Below, piece after piece: positions 8,716 to 17,682 of a stretch of 59,700 nucleotides of DNA. Position 1 is the first letter of the stretch. Every line of letters starts with the position of its first letter. The DNA comes from Planctomycetota bacterium (GTDB lineage: Bacteria; Planctomycetota; UBA8742; UBA2392), in contig JAMQHL010000052.1 of NCBI GenBank assembly GCA_025993795.1, forward strand, positions 1 to 59,700. The letters are read 5' to 3'. Below the pieces are notes generated by a model. It saw only the letters and a list, made by a program, of their open reading frames with translations. It was not told where the DNA came from and did not search any database. Position numbers and translations under genes: made by a program.

Positions 8716-9478
8716 CCTGAACGACGCGATCGAGCAGCACGTGCGCCCGGCGACATTCCCGCTGGCCATCAGGATGGTCCGCAGCGCCGCGGAAATACCG
8801 GAGAAAGCAAAGCGCCCCGGCCGCGACATGAAAATCTCAAGCGCACTGTGCCAGGCCATGAGCATCAGCCGCAACTACGGCTGGACGATTGCCGTAAGCC
8901 GCGAGGATATCAGCTGCCCGATCGGCGCCACGCTGTTCGGTTTTGAACCGCGCGTGCCGCACTTCGACGAGGGCCACTGCTGCGCGGGCATGTACACGAA
9001 AGATGCAACAGCCGGCAAGAAAACCGAAGCAGCCGCCCCGTGTTTCAACTTTGGCGAATACTTCGCCATGGTCAGCGGGCCGCTGGGCCGGATCGACTGG
9101 AAGCCTGACGTTGTGCTGGTATTTGGCAATCCGGCACAGGTGATGCGGCTGGTGACGGGCGCGCTATGGGAGAGTGGGGGATACATTCACTCCAGATTCA
9201 GCGGCCGCACCGACTGCGCCGACGAAGTGATTGAGACGATGCAGAAGGGCAAGCCGCAGGTGATTCTTCCGTGCTACGGCGACCGGATTTTCGGGCAGAC
9301 GCAAGACCATGAGATGGCGTTCGCCATGCCGTGGGCGTTCGCGCAAACGCTGGTGGATGGCCTCGAAGGCACGCACAAGGGCGGCGTGAGATACCCGATC
9401 CCGCAGTTCATGAAGTACACAGGTACGTTTCCGCCTTCGTACGAAGAACTTCGCAAGTACTGGCCGAAGCAGGAGTGA
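8687..9478 (+). CDS. DUF169 family protein
   Basis: 263 residues; soluble, no signal peptide. The pattern matches DUF169 proteins: PATFPLAIRMV, a Cys-rich centre (ISCPIGATLFGF, HCCAGMYTK), DVVLVFGNPAQVMRL, and a C-terminal FAMPWAF / PYEELRKYW-like end (here PSYEELRKYW). The family is common in anaerobes and its biochemical role is not established; the conserved Cys residues suggest metal or redox chemistry (inference). GAGGAG lies 7 nt before the ATG, which supports this start over the TTG six bases earlier. It overlaps the 3' end of lgt by 29 nt, so translation is probably coupled. Confidence 0.8.
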   Translation: MTATTISPINLNDAIEQHVRPATFPLAIRMVRSAAEIPEKAKRPGRDMKISSALCQAMSISRNYGWTIAVSREDISCPIGATLFGFEPRVPHFDEGHCCAGMYTKDATAGKKTEAAAPCFNFGEYFAMVSGPLGRIDWKPDVVLVFGNPAQVMRLVTGALWESGGYIHSRFSGRTDCADEVIETMQKGKPQVILPCYGDRIFGQTQDHEMAFAMPWAFAQTLVDGLEGTHKGGVRYPIPQFMKYTGTFPPSYEELRKYWPKQE

Positions 9479-9505
9479 GCGTGCGGTGGTACGCGGATGC
9501 ACTTG

Positions 9506-11137
9506 CTACGCCGGGCCGCGGCCACTTGGCTCAGGCATTTCGCGCAGCACACGCCGCAACGGCTTGCCTACATGATTCTTCGGAATCTGGTGCACGATGT
9601 GGAATCGCCTGGGGCGCTTGAACGGGGCCAGGTGCGGCTCAAGGAAGTCCGGCAGGTCGGTCACATCCAGCGGCGCGCCTTCTTTCAGTACCACAAATGC
9701 AACCGGCACTTCGCCATCGCCGGCGTCGGGCATGCCCACGACGCACGCTTCACGCACACCCGGGTGCGTCAGCAGCAGTTTCTCTACTTCGCCGGGTGCG
9801 ATGCTGTTGCCCCGGAACTTGATCAGGTCCTTGAGGCGGTCAACAATGCGCAGGTAACCTTCACTGTCGAACGCCCCGATGTCGCCGGTGCGCAGCCAGC
9901 CGCCCGGCAGAATCGCCATACGCGTTGCCGCGGGCTCGCTCCAGTAGCCCAGCATCACCTGCGGACCGCGCACCTGAATCTCGCCTTCCTGCCCCGGTTC
10001 AACCGGCGTTCCAGGCGTTTCGGGATGGCAAAGGCGCAAGTCGGTCCCGGGCAATGGCAAGCCGACCGTGCCTGGTCTTACGCGTCCGGGCGGGTTGTTT
10101 GTGACTTCCGGTGAGGCCTCGGTCAGGCCGTAGCCGTTGATCATCGGGACGTCGGGGACGGCATTGGCCCAGCGCTCATTCAGGGTGCGGTCAATCAGCA
10201 TCGCGCCGGCTTTCACGTATCGCAGCGAGGCAAATGCGTCAGAAGCGCCTTCGCCCGCTGAATCCAGCAAGCGCTGGAACATCGTGCCGGAACCGTAGGC
10301 CACACTGACCGCGTGGTTCTCGATTTCTTCAACGACGCGCGCGGCGTTGAACTCTTCGATCAGTGCGATGGTGGCGCCGGCCGCGATCGCGGCGTTCATC
10401 ACACAGCACATGCCCCAGGTGTGGTAAAGCGGAAGAGCCCCCAGAATCACGTCGCGTTCGGTCCAGCCAAACCACTGGTTGTTCTGCTCCGCATTGGCGA
10501 CCAGGTTCCGGTGGCTGATCATGGCGGCCTTCAGGCCGCCGGTCGTGCCGCTGGTGTATTGCAGCACGGCAACGTCGAGGTCGGTGCGACTCTGAGAGGG
10601 CTCCGGCTCGCCCAGCACCTGCGGCAGCACGCTGGAATCGCCGCGGCCCGGCTTGAACTCGTTCCCGCTGCGCACGTAGAAGACCTTGGGCTCGCGGACG
10701 TGGGCGGCAACGCGGGCGGCTTCGAATTCGCCGGCGCAATCCACGTGCACAAAGGCGGCGCGGGGTTCGGTGTCTATGATCAGCGGCAGCAACTCGTCGC
10801 GTGTAAGCTTGGGATTCACCGCGACAACAACCATGTCGGCGCGCAGCGCGGCGTAATAGTGCACGACAAACTCGGGGCAATTCGGCAGTACCAGCATCAC
10901 TCGGTCACTGCGCTTGCCCCGGGCAAATCCGCGCGAGCGCAGCACCGATGCGCTGATGCGCACCCGGTTCCAGAGCCGGCCGTACGGCACCGTCAGGTCG
11001 TTGAACAGCAGTGCCGGCTTTTCGGGGTACTTGCGCGCGGTTTCTTCAAGAAACTGCCAGATGTACTTGCGGGGGGGCTCATAGGCGCGATCGACGCCTT
11101 GCGGATACAGCGCTTGCCAATCGAAGCCCTGGCTCAC
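9506..11137 (-). CDS. AMP-forming acyl-CoA synthetase (ligase)
   Basis: 543 residues of the ANL superfamily; activates a carboxylic acid to an acyl-adenylate and then an acyl-CoA. Motifs: P-loop YTSGTTGGLKAAMISH (about 190-205), GYGLTEASPEV, YLRIVDRLKDLIKFRGNSIAP (hinge with the conserved Asp, Arg and Lys), and the adenylating Lys in PKNHVGKPLRR near the C-terminus. Substrate is probably a medium/long-chain or aromatic acid; the sequence does not decide. The GTG start overlaps the TGA of the upstream thioesterase in a GTGA, with AGAGG 8 nt before, which indicates translational coupling. A TTG two codons earlier is possible but less likely. The pair may manage acyl-CoA/free acid balance. Confidence 0.9.
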   Translation of the reverse strand: MSQGFDWQALYPQGVDRAYEPPRKYIWQFLEETARKYPEKPALLFNDLTVPYGRLWNRVRISASVLRSRGFARGKRSDRVMLVLPNCPEFVVHYYAALRADMVVVAVNPKLTRDELLPLIIDTEPRAAFVHVDCAGEFEAARVAAHVREPKVFYVRSGNEFKPGRGDSSVLPQVLGEPEPSQSRTDLDVAVLQYTSGTTGGLKAAMISHRNLVANAEQNNQWFGWTERDVILGALPLYHTWGMCCVMNAAIAAGATIALIEEFNAARVVEEIENHAVSVAYGSGTMFQRLLDSAGEGASDAFASLRYVKAGAMLIDRTLNERWANAVPDVPMINGYGLTEASPEVTNNPPGRVRPGTVGLPLPGTDLRLCHPETPGTPVEPGQEGEIQVRGPQVMLGYWSEPAATRMAILPGGWLRTGDIGAFDSEGYLRIVDRLKDLIKFRGNSIAPGEVEKLLLTHPGVREACVVGMPDAGDGEVPVAFVVLKEGAPLDVTDLPDFLEPHLAPFKRPRRFHIVHQIPKNHVGKPLRRVLREMPEPSGRGPA

Positions 11138-11538
11138 GTGCAAAGCCTCTTGAACTCATCGGGTATGGGCACTGGACGACCGGAGTCTTTATCGGTGAAA
11201 ACGATGACTACCCGCGCGTCGGCAGCCGTTTCGCGGTCACTGGTCCGACCGATTGTCTGTCGAAACGTGACGCTGGTGTTGCCGAAGCGCTCAACGGATG
11301 TGGTAACGGCGGCGGCGTCGCCCAACTTCAGGGCAATGCGATAGTCAATTTCGGTGCGCACCGTCATGAAGCGTACGCCCCATTGTTCGATGATGTCGAC
11401 GCAGTTGAAGCCCTTGTCCTGCAAGAACTTGCTGCGCCCGTGTTCAAGCCAGTTGATGTACACGGCGTTGTTGACGTGCTCATACACGTCAAGCTCATAG
11501 CTGCGTACTTCGAAATGGAAAGTGCTGACGTAAGTCAT
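11134..11538 (-). CDS. Hot-dog fold acyl-CoA thioesterase (YbgC/4-HBA-CoA type)
   Basis: 134 residues, the usual size for a single hot-dog thioesterase. The signature is visible at the N-terminus: RSYELDVYEHVNNAVYINWLEHGR, with the catalytic Asp of the ELD-x-Y-x-H-x-N-N pattern, followed by EIDYRIALKLGD and VTFRQTIGR. Such enzymes hydrolyse short or aromatic acyl-CoAs. The Met chosen lies five residues inside the longest frame, directly before the first strand. It is the first gene of a two-gene unit with the acyl-CoA synthetase, whose start overlaps its stop by 4 nt. Confidence 0.87.
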   Translation of the reverse strand: MTYVSTFHFEVRSYELDVYEHVNNAVYINWLEHGRSKFLQDKGFNCVDIIEQWGVRFMTVRTEIDYRIALKLGDAAAVTTSVERFGNTSVTFRQTIGRTSDRETAADARVVIVFTDKDSGRPVPIPDEFKRLCT

Positions 11539-11624
11539 GTACCCCGGACGCAAATCCTTGTCAGGGGCGAGATTGTATCAACGGCCCTGCGATATGTCCT
11601 AAAATCGAGTCGGCTTAAAGGACA

Positions 11625-11650
11625 ACGGCGATCGGTTTCCCGATCGCCGT
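11625..11650. repeat. Strong inverted repeat in the gap upstream of the thioesterase gene
   Basis: ACGGCGATCG and CGATCGCCGT form a 10-bp perfect stem (11 with the flanking G-C) around a short loop. There is no T-run on either side, so an intrinsic terminator is not convincing; a regulatory dyad or transcript hairpin is possible. Apart from this dyad I see nothing in 11539-11921 that I can name. Confidence 0.45.
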
Positions 11651-11921
11651 CGCCAGATGCAAGGCCTATAGAGATACCGCCCCCCCTTAACTAGCGACAT
11701 CTCCCACAGCGGCCTTTGCTCTTACGTTAGGTTGCTTTCGCAACGAGCGTGAAGGTAACTCGCGACTATCACGGCAGTTTCACCGCCCAATGGTATTTCG
11801 TGACCAGTTTTCTGACGCTTCCGTGACTCATCGTGCCGCACTTGGCCGCCTATTCCGCTTCCGTATCGCTTTCCTTTCAGCCCGACAAGCCATTCTGCCG
11901 ATTCTCGCGCGGGAGCCTGTT

Positions 11922-12143
11922 GTGCGCGGGATCGTTGGCTACATCGTTTTCTTCACCTGCGGCTTAATCGCCGCGGGTGCGTATTTCTATCAACTGCATC
12001 CTGAGCATTCCATAGACGAAGACCTGCCGCGCATGCGCCGCGAGGTTGACGATGCAGTCGATCGCGGCAAGCGCCTGCGCGAGGCGTGGGACAGGCCCGC
12101 CAAGGGCGACGACAAGCCCACCGAGTCGGCGACCGGCAAGTAG
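11922..12143 (+). CDS. Small single-span membrane protein, unknown function
   Basis: 73 residues from a GTG that has GGGAG 6 nt upstream. One clear transmembrane helix near the N-terminus (GIVGYIVFFTCGLIAAGAYFY) is followed by an acidic and then basic helical tail (RMRREVDDAVDRGKRLREAW). The frame is open back to an ATG at 11790, which would add 44 basic residues; the ribosome site favours the shorter form. No family recognised. It stands alone between the thioesterase and Tricorn-like genes. Confidence 0.55.
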   Translation: MRGIVGYIVFFTCGLIAAGAYFYQLHPEHSIDEDLPRMRREVDDAVDRGKRLREAWDRPAKGDDKPTESATGK

Positions 12144-12502
12144 ACGGAACTACCTACATCATCACTCTTTCGTCTGAAACCTGGCGCTGCGACGAACCTC
12201 GGTTCACCACAGAGTCCCAGAGGACCGCAACTGGTTAACGGCATCTTCCACAGCATTTGAACTACGGATTCACGCAGATTGAAAATGGTTCTCTGCATGT
12301 GTGTAAATCCCTGTTCATCTGTGGTTCCAAGGCCTTTGCCCTGCTGTTGCTTTTATCCGTGGGCTCGGTCTTTCTGCCGTGAGTGGCTTCGGATTGTCTT
12401 GCGGGAGTCTTGCACATAGTTCCCCAAGTAAACGCAGTCACAGGTTCCGCAATCCCGCTGTCAATCGTATGAAGGGCGGGATCAGAAACCACGGAGCCTT
12501 CC
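12144..12502. other. Non-coding gap with degenerate dispersed-repeat-like segments
   Basis: No convincing gene. Two stretches look like decayed copies of short repeats that litter many environmental bacterial genomes: ACCACAGAGTCCCAGAGG near 12203-12220, and TACGGATTCACGCAGATTG ... TGTGTAAATCCCTGTTCATCTGTGGTT across 12256-12331. The GGAG before the Tricorn-like gene lies at the right end. Confidence 0.4.
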
Positions 12503-15500
12503 ATGAGGTACGCCGCTCTCGGTCTTGTTGCGCTGCTGCTTACCCTCAGCTTTGATGCCGGTGTAGCGCAGGAACTGTCGCGCGCCGGCATTGTTCCACC
12601 CATTCTGCGCAGCCCCGCGCTCAGCCCCGACGGCAAGACGCTGGCCTTTGTGTACGACGGCGACATCTGGACCGTCTCGAGCTCCGGCGGTACGGCAAGG
12701 CGTCTGACGATCACTTCCGGAAACGATGGCGACCCGATGTTTTCGCCGGACGGAAAGTGGCTGGCGTTTCGCTCAGAGCGCGCGGGTTCAGACAGCATCT
12801 ACGTCATGCCGGCCGAAGGCGGCGAGGCGCGACGTCTTACATTTGGCGATTCAGGCGACCAGCCATGTTGCTGGCTGCCGGATTCATCTGCCATCATCTT
12901 CTCCAGCGTCCGAAATGAGGGCGCGCGTAACCTGTGGACCGTGCGCTTGAAAGGTGGCGAGCCATGGCCCATCACCAGCGGCGGCTATGGCCTCCACGAG
13001 TACTCGGCAAGCATCAGTCCGGACGGCAAAAAGCTCGCCTACGTCAATCGCGGGGGCAATCCTCTGTACCGGCGAGGCTACGAGGGCGCGGCGACCAGCC
13101 AGATCTGGGTCTGCGACTTTGACGGCACCACTGCCCGCAACCACAGGCGCGTCACGAGAAACCGCAGCCACAACGCCTCGCCCGTGTTTTCCGGAAACGA
13201 CCAGATCCTGTACATCACCTACCAAGCCACCAGCCTTACCAGCAAGCGTGTTCCCCACGTCGCCGCCATGACGCCCGCAGGCAAAGAGAGCGACAAGTGG
13301 CTCTCGCAACACACCAGAGATCCGCGAGACCTGGCGGTCGGCGGTGGCAAGTTCGCGTACAGCAGCGGCAGCCATAACGGCTGGCGGCTTCAGGTCGGGG
13401 ATGTCTCGAGCGTGGGCCCGGCCCGGGTTGTCGCGCCCGAGATCAAGCTGGCTACCGACCGCCGTGACGCGGGCGTGCGTGTGCTGACGCACACCAGCGC
13501 CGGCGAGTTTTCGGTAAGCCCCGACGGCAAGAAGATCGCCTTTACAGCAGGCGGAGACGTGTACGTGATGCCCGCCGACGAAGAGGGAGTGCCGCTTCGC
13601 CTGACCGATACCATCTACGAAGAAAAGAGCCTGGCCTGGGCGCCCGACAGCACGCACCTGATGTACTGCACCACACTGGGAGGCTATCTCATGGGTGTGG
13701 ACGTGTCGAACCCGGCCGCCGGTGTGCTGGCCCATGTACCAGGCAACACGGCACACAACTCGAATATCAACGTTGATCCTTACGGCCGTGTCTGGGGCAT
13801 CCAGGATGAATCGCGCCTGATTATGTTGCGCAATGACCCGGCGTGGGGCGCGCAGAAGGTTCCGGAAGGGCCGCTGCATCACTTTGACGGCAAGTTTCAT
13901 GGATGGGCGCTGGGGCGTGGCGGCTTCGAGTTCTCGCCCGACGGTCGCTGGATTCTCTACGCGCAGCCGAACGCGCTGTACAACGGCGGCCTTGTGCTGG
14001 CGGAAGTCTCCACGGGCATCGTGCACCCGGTCAGTTTCCTGTTCGGCTCCGTAACGTCTGCGCGGTTTGCCGCTGACGGCAAGCGCGTGGTGTTCTCAAA
14101 CGACCAGGAAGACGACTTCGACATCTACGTGATAGATCTTGAGCCCAAGCCGCCCGAGTTCAAGGAGGACAAGCTGGACGACCTGTTCAAGAAAAAGGAA
14201 CCCAAGATCGGGACCGACGGCGCAGGCAAGGAAGCCAAACCGGAAAAGAAAGTGCCCGAGACTAAACTCGTTGCTGAGGGCCTGAGCGACCGCGTCCGAC
14301 GCATCAGCAGCCTGAGCGGCAACGAGTTCTACCCGGTCGCCCTGTCCGATGGCAAAACCTACTGCTTTATCGGCAACGTAGAGAACCAGCCGAACATCTG
14401 GAAGCTGACACTGGACCCAGACAAGGGCCCGGACCTCAAGCAGCTCACGCAAAGCCGCACACCAAAGACGGCGCTTACGCTAAGCGCCGACGAAAAGACG
14501 TTGTGGTGGCTGGACGGCGGCAAGATCACCAGCATGCCGGTCGCCGGCGGGAAAATCACGACGTTCGGGTTCAGTGTGCAGCAGCGTCGCGAGGTTGCTG
14601 CGCTGCGCGGCGCGGCCTTTGACGAAGCCGAGTGGGTGATGGGCCGTTACTTCTATGACCGCAAGTTCCACGGCATTGACTGGTACGCAACCACGCAACG
14701 CTACCGCGGTGCGCTGAACAGCGTCAGCACCGGCGACGAGTACGGCGCGCTGATGAACGAGTTGCTTGGTGAGCTGAACTCAAGCCATCAGGGTTTCTCG
14801 GGTTGGGATGACCGCAGCGACGGAGTCACCGAGACATGCGGTTATCTGGGCGTGAAGTTTGACCCGGCCCAGCTTGCCCAAGGCCGCTATCGCGTGCTCG
14901 AAGTGCTGAAGGGCGGCCCGCTGGACCTGCACGAAGACGGGCCCAAGGCGCCATTCTGGATTCTGGGCATTCACGGCAAGGAGTTCGCGGACGGCCAGAC
15001 GCTTTCCGAGCATCTGATGGATACGATCGGCAAGAAGACGGTTCTCATCGTCAACGACCAGCAGGTGTTCCAGGGCGCAAGGCCGCTTGCGGTCAAGCCG
15101 GTTTCGCGAGGCGCCGAATCGCAGCTGTGGTACCAGCGCTGGGTCGAGTGGCAGCGCGAGTACGTCAACAAGCTGTCCGACGGCAGACTGGGCTATGTGC
15201 ACATTCGGGCGATGGATGGCCGCAGCCTGCGCGAGTTCAAGCACCACCTCGGCAATGCCATGCTGGGCAAGGAAGGGGTCGTGATCGACGTGCGCTTCAA
15301 TGGCGGCGGAAACACGGCGGTGGACATTCTTGAGATACTGATCAAGCGCCCGTGGTTGAAGCGCCAATATGGCGACCGCGACGACGTCAGCGAAAACATC
15401 TATCGCAGCGTTGCCCTTGAGAAGCCTTCCATCCTGATGATCAACGAATCCAGTTTTTCCAACGCCGAAATTATGGCCGAAGGTTTTCGCCGCCTGAACA

Positions 15501-15748
15501 TCGGGAAGGTGGTCGGCGTCGAGACAGCAGGCGGTGTCATCGGTACCGGTAGCTACAGCCTGATCGACGGCAGCCGCATGCGCCTGCCCAGCACCGGGGC
15601 GTTCACGGTAGACGGGGAGAACCTCGAGAACAACGGGCGCAAGCCTGACATTGCGATCGAGAACCATCCCGAGCAACTGGATAAGGGCCAGGACGCGCAG
15701 ACAGAAGCCGCAGTCAAGGCACTGCTCGAGCAAGTCGACCGTAAGTGA
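12503..15748 (+). CDS. Tricorn-like S41 protease with beta-propeller domains, secreted
   Basis: 1081 residues. A signal peptide (MRYAALGLVALLLTLSF...AQ) sends it to the periplasm. Residues about 30-650 carry PD40/WD40-like propeller repeats (LSPDGKTLAFVYDGDIWTV, FSPDGKWLAFRSE, VSPDGKKIAFTAGGDVYV, FSPDGRWILYA), broken by a Lys/Glu-rich linker at about 550-590. The C-terminal third is the Tricorn core: NSSH with His762, a PDZ-like part, VVIDVRFNGGGN, nucleophile Ser986 in NESSFSNAE, and an ENNGRKPDI segment at the place of the catalytic Glu. The Tricorn Ser/His set therefore looks complete. The family trims oligopeptides; a periplasmic scavenging role is inferred. GGAG precedes the ATG. Confidence 0.9.
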   Translation: MRYAALGLVALLLTLSFDAGVAQELSRAGIVPPILRSPALSPDGKTLAFVYDGDIWTVSSSGGTARRLTITSGNDGDPMFSPDGKWLAFRSERAGSDSIYVMPAEGGEARRLTFGDSGDQPCCWLPDSSAIIFSSVRNEGARNLWTVRLKGGEPWPITSGGYGLHEYSASISPDGKKLAYVNRGGNPLYRRGYEGAATSQIWVCDFDGTTARNHRRVTRNRSHNASPVFSGNDQILYITYQATSLTSKRVPHVAAMTPAGKESDKWLSQHTRDPRDLAVGGGKFAYSSGSHNGWRLQVGDVSSVGPARVVAPEIKLATDRRDAGVRVLTHTSAGEFSVSPDGKKIAFTAGGDVYVMPADEEGVPLRLTDTIYEEKSLAWAPDSTHLMYCTTLGGYLMGVDVSNPAAGVLAHVPGNTAHNSNINVDPYGRVWGIQDESRLIMLRNDPAWGAQKVPEGPLHHFDGKFHGWALGRGGFEFSPDGRWILYAQPNALYNGGLVLAEVSTGIVHPVSFLFGSVTSARFAADGKRVVFSNDQEDDFDIYVIDLEPKPPEFKEDKLDDLFKKKEPKIGTDGAGKEAKPEKKVPETKLVAEGLSDRVRRISSLSGNEFYPVALSDGKTYCFIGNVENQPNIWKLTLDPDKGPDLKQLTQSRTPKTALTLSADEKTLWWLDGGKITSMPVAGGKITTFGFSVQQRREVAALRGAAFDEAEWVMGRYFYDRKFHGIDWYATTQRYRGALNSVSTGDEYGALMNELLGELNSSHQGFSGWDDRSDGVTETCGYLGVKFDPAQLAQGRYRVLEVLKGGPLDLHEDGPKAPFWILGIHGKEFADGQTLSEHLMDTIGKKTVLIVNDQQVFQGARPLAVKPVSRGAESQLWYQRWVEWQREYVNKLSDGRLGYVHIRAMDGRSLREFKHHLGNAMLGKEGVVIDVRFNGGGNTAVDILEILIKRPWLKRQYGDRDDVSENIYRSVALEKPSILMINESSFSNAEIMAEGFRRLNIGKVVGVETAGGVIGTGSYSLIDGSRMRLPSTGAFTVDGENLENNGRKPDIAIENHPEQLDKGQDAQTEAAVKALLEQVDRK

Positions 15749-15809
15749 CGGGCGGCTGAAGCGTGAAGCGTAAGCGAGCGGCCGGCGTCACGCGCCAATT
15801 GAGCAACTT

Positions 15810-16124
15810 ATGAAGATAAACGAGTTTCAGAAACTGATTGAAGACACCTACGGCGCCAAAGACCGCAAGCGCGGCATCGAAAGCACGTGGCTGTGGTTCA
15901 GCGAAGAAGTGGGGGAGTTGGCCCGGGCAATCAACGGCCGCTCAAGCCGCGAGAATCTAAGGCACGAGTTCGCCGACGTGCTGGCCTGGCTAACCACGCT
16001 GGCGAGCATAGCCAACGTAGACCTGCAGGAAGTCGCGAACGAACGCTACGGCCAAGGCTGCCCTCGCTGCAAGGCGGTACCCTGTAAGTGCGATGAGAAC
16101 CGGACGGCGGCCTATCGCTGCTAG
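15810..16124 (+). CDS. MazG-like nucleotide pyrophosphohydrolase
   Basis: 104 residues, single MazG domain. The metal-binding pattern is present: EEVGEL (E-x-x-E) and, about 25 residues later, EFADVLAW (E-x-x-D), in an all-alpha protein. The tail CPRCKAVPCKC is a small Cys cluster that could bind zinc. Single-domain MazG proteins hydrolyse NTPs or dNTPs to NMP and PPi; the substrate is not evident. No clear ribosome site precedes the ATG. It follows the Tricorn-like gene by 61 nt on the same strand. Confidence 0.8.
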   Translation: MKINEFQKLIEDTYGAKDRKRGIESTWLWFSEEVGELARAINGRSSRENLRHEFADVLAWLTTLASIANVDLQEVANERYGQGCPRCKAVPCKCDENRTAAYRC

Positions 16125-16424
16125 TTCCGACCGTGAATTCTTTGCTCTACCGGGCGGATTTCCTTTATCCTGCGTCTGCGTGATGTACAGTTGCGCTGTC
16201 GTGTGTGCGCTTTCGCGCCGCTGCGGTTCAGCCTGTTGGGGATTAGGCCTCACTGGGCTCAAACGAAGTAGCCGCGACATCACGGGGCAATCGCCCCACC
16301 AACTTCGGGTGTGTGGTTCAAGGCTAATCGCTGAATGGGTCGGGCATTTTCTCGCCCTGATCTGTCTTCGTGATTCGCACGCCATCACGGCGAAAAAGAG
16401 CCAGCCCCCGCAGGAGACATGGAC
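16125..16424. other. Gap before the deoxyhypusine synthase-like gene
   Basis: About 300 nt without a convincing gene. It holds a short hairpin (GGGGC/GCCCC, 16284-16297) and AGGAG at 16412-16416, which serves the following gene. The run TTTATCCTGCGTCTGCGTGATG near 16163 resembles dispersed-repeat fragments of the kind seen near 12260-12330. Nothing else is recognised. Confidence 0.35.
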
Positions 16425-17558
16425 ATGGCCAAGAAATCGGATTTCCTGAACAAGAAGCAACTCGTCAAGCACATCGATATCACGAAGTTCAAAGACATGG
16501 ACAAGCTCGTGGCCGCAATGGGCGACACCAGCTTCCAGGCCCGCAACCTCTCGCGCGCGGCAGATATCTTTGACATGGCCCTGCGCGAGAAGGACGGCAT
16601 GGTGTTCCTGTGCCTTGCCGGCTCGCTGGTTTCCGCCGGCCTCAAGAAGGTGATCACCGACCTCGTCGATAACAACATGGTTGACGCCATCGTCAGCACC
16701 GGCGCCATCGTGGTGGACCAGGACTTCTTCGAGGGCCTGGGCTTCAGCCATTACAAGGGAACCCCGTTCGTCAACGATGCGGAACTGCGCGAACTCGCGA
16801 TTGACCGCATCTACGACCACTACATCGACGAAGACGAACTGCGCGTCTGCGACGAAGTGATGACCCGCATTTTCGACAACCTCGCACCCCGCCCCTACGC
16901 CAGCCGCGAAGTGATTCGCGAGATGGGCGCCTACCTGGTCAAGCACGGCAAGAAGCACGACGGCTTTGTCGAGGCGTGCTACCGCAAGAACGTGCCGATC
17001 TTTGTGCCGGCGTTCAGCGATTGCAGCGCCGGCTTCGGCATCGTGCTGCACCAGCACAACCGCATCAGGCAGGGCAAGCCGATGTGCAGCCTGGATTCCG
17101 GTCGCGACTTCCTGGACCTGACCTACCTCAAGATGCACGGCGGTAAGGAAAGCGGCATCGTGATGATCGGTGGCGGCGTGCCGAAGAACTTTGTGCAGGA
17201 CACCGTGGTCAGCGCCGAAGTGCTGGGCATGCACGACTGCCCGATGCACAAGTACGCCGTGCAGTTGACCGTCGCCGATGAGCGCGACGGAGCACTCTCG
17301 GGCAGCACACTCAAAGAGGCATCAAGCTGGGGCAAGGTGGACCTCGCGTTCGAACAGATGGTGTTCGGCGAGGCAACGGTCACGTTCCCGCTGCTGGCTG
17401 GCGCTGTCTACGCCCGCGGCGCGCACAAATCCCGCAAGCCGCGCGAGATGTCGCTGTACTTCGAAGGCGCAGACTTCGTCGGAAAGGCCAACAAGAGTTC
17501 GAAGCGCCAGCGAGGGCAGGCACGCGGCAAGAAAAAGCAGCCCCAGAGCGTAGGTTAG
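16425..17558 (+). CDS. Deoxyhypusine synthase-like protein
   Basis: 377 residues. Strongly like the DHS family: NNMVDAIVSTGA near 90, a central FVPAFSDCSAGFGI, MIGGGVPKNF, and the SSWGK segment with Lys304 at the place of the imine-forming lysine of eukaryotic DHS. Eukaryotic and archaeal DHS transfers aminobutyl from spermidine to eIF5A; bacterial homologues are often homospermidine-synthase-like or uncharacterised. The EF-P in this window has no lysine at its tip, so EF-P is an unlikely substrate, and polyamine conversion is the better guess (inference). The second ATG was chosen: AGGAG sits 8 nt before it but only 2 nt before the first. A strong terminator follows. Confidence 0.87.
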   Translation: MAKKSDFLNKKQLVKHIDITKFKDMDKLVAAMGDTSFQARNLSRAADIFDMALREKDGMVFLCLAGSLVSAGLKKVITDLVDNNMVDAIVSTGAIVVDQDFFEGLGFSHYKGTPFVNDAELRELAIDRIYDHYIDEDELRVCDEVMTRIFDNLAPRPYASREVIREMGAYLVKHGKKHDGFVEACYRKNVPIFVPAFSDCSAGFGIVLHQHNRIRQGKPMCSLDSGRDFLDLTYLKMHGGKESGIVMIGGGVPKNFVQDTVVSAEVLGMHDCPMHKYAVQLTVADERDGALSGSTLKEASSWGKVDLAFEQMVFGEATVTFPLLAGAVYARGAHKSRKPREMSLYFEGADFVGKANKSSKRQRGQARGKKKQPQSVG

Positions 17559-17580
17559 CCCCATGGGCCGCCGGCTATGC

Positions 17581-17603
17581 AAACCGCGCCGAGGGCGCGG
17601 TTT
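17581..17603 (+). terminator. Rho-independent-like terminator behind the deoxyhypusine synthase-like gene
   Basis: AAACCGCGCC-GAG-GGCGCGGTTT forms a perfect 10-bp stem with a 3-nt loop, 22 nt after the stop codon, followed by a weak T-rich stretch (GTCATTT). The A-tract/T-tract symmetry would let it work on both strands. Confidence 0.7.
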
Positions 17604-17682
17604 GTCATTTCACGCACCACGCAAAGCCCACGGGGTTCCCGCGGCTTGCCGAACCGCGCAAGCATTGCCATTCTCTGCCCCC

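Noticed and set aside
16284..16297. Riboswitch before the deoxyhypusine synthase-like gene
   Set aside because: Only one 5-bp hairpin is visible, with no conserved aptamer elements.
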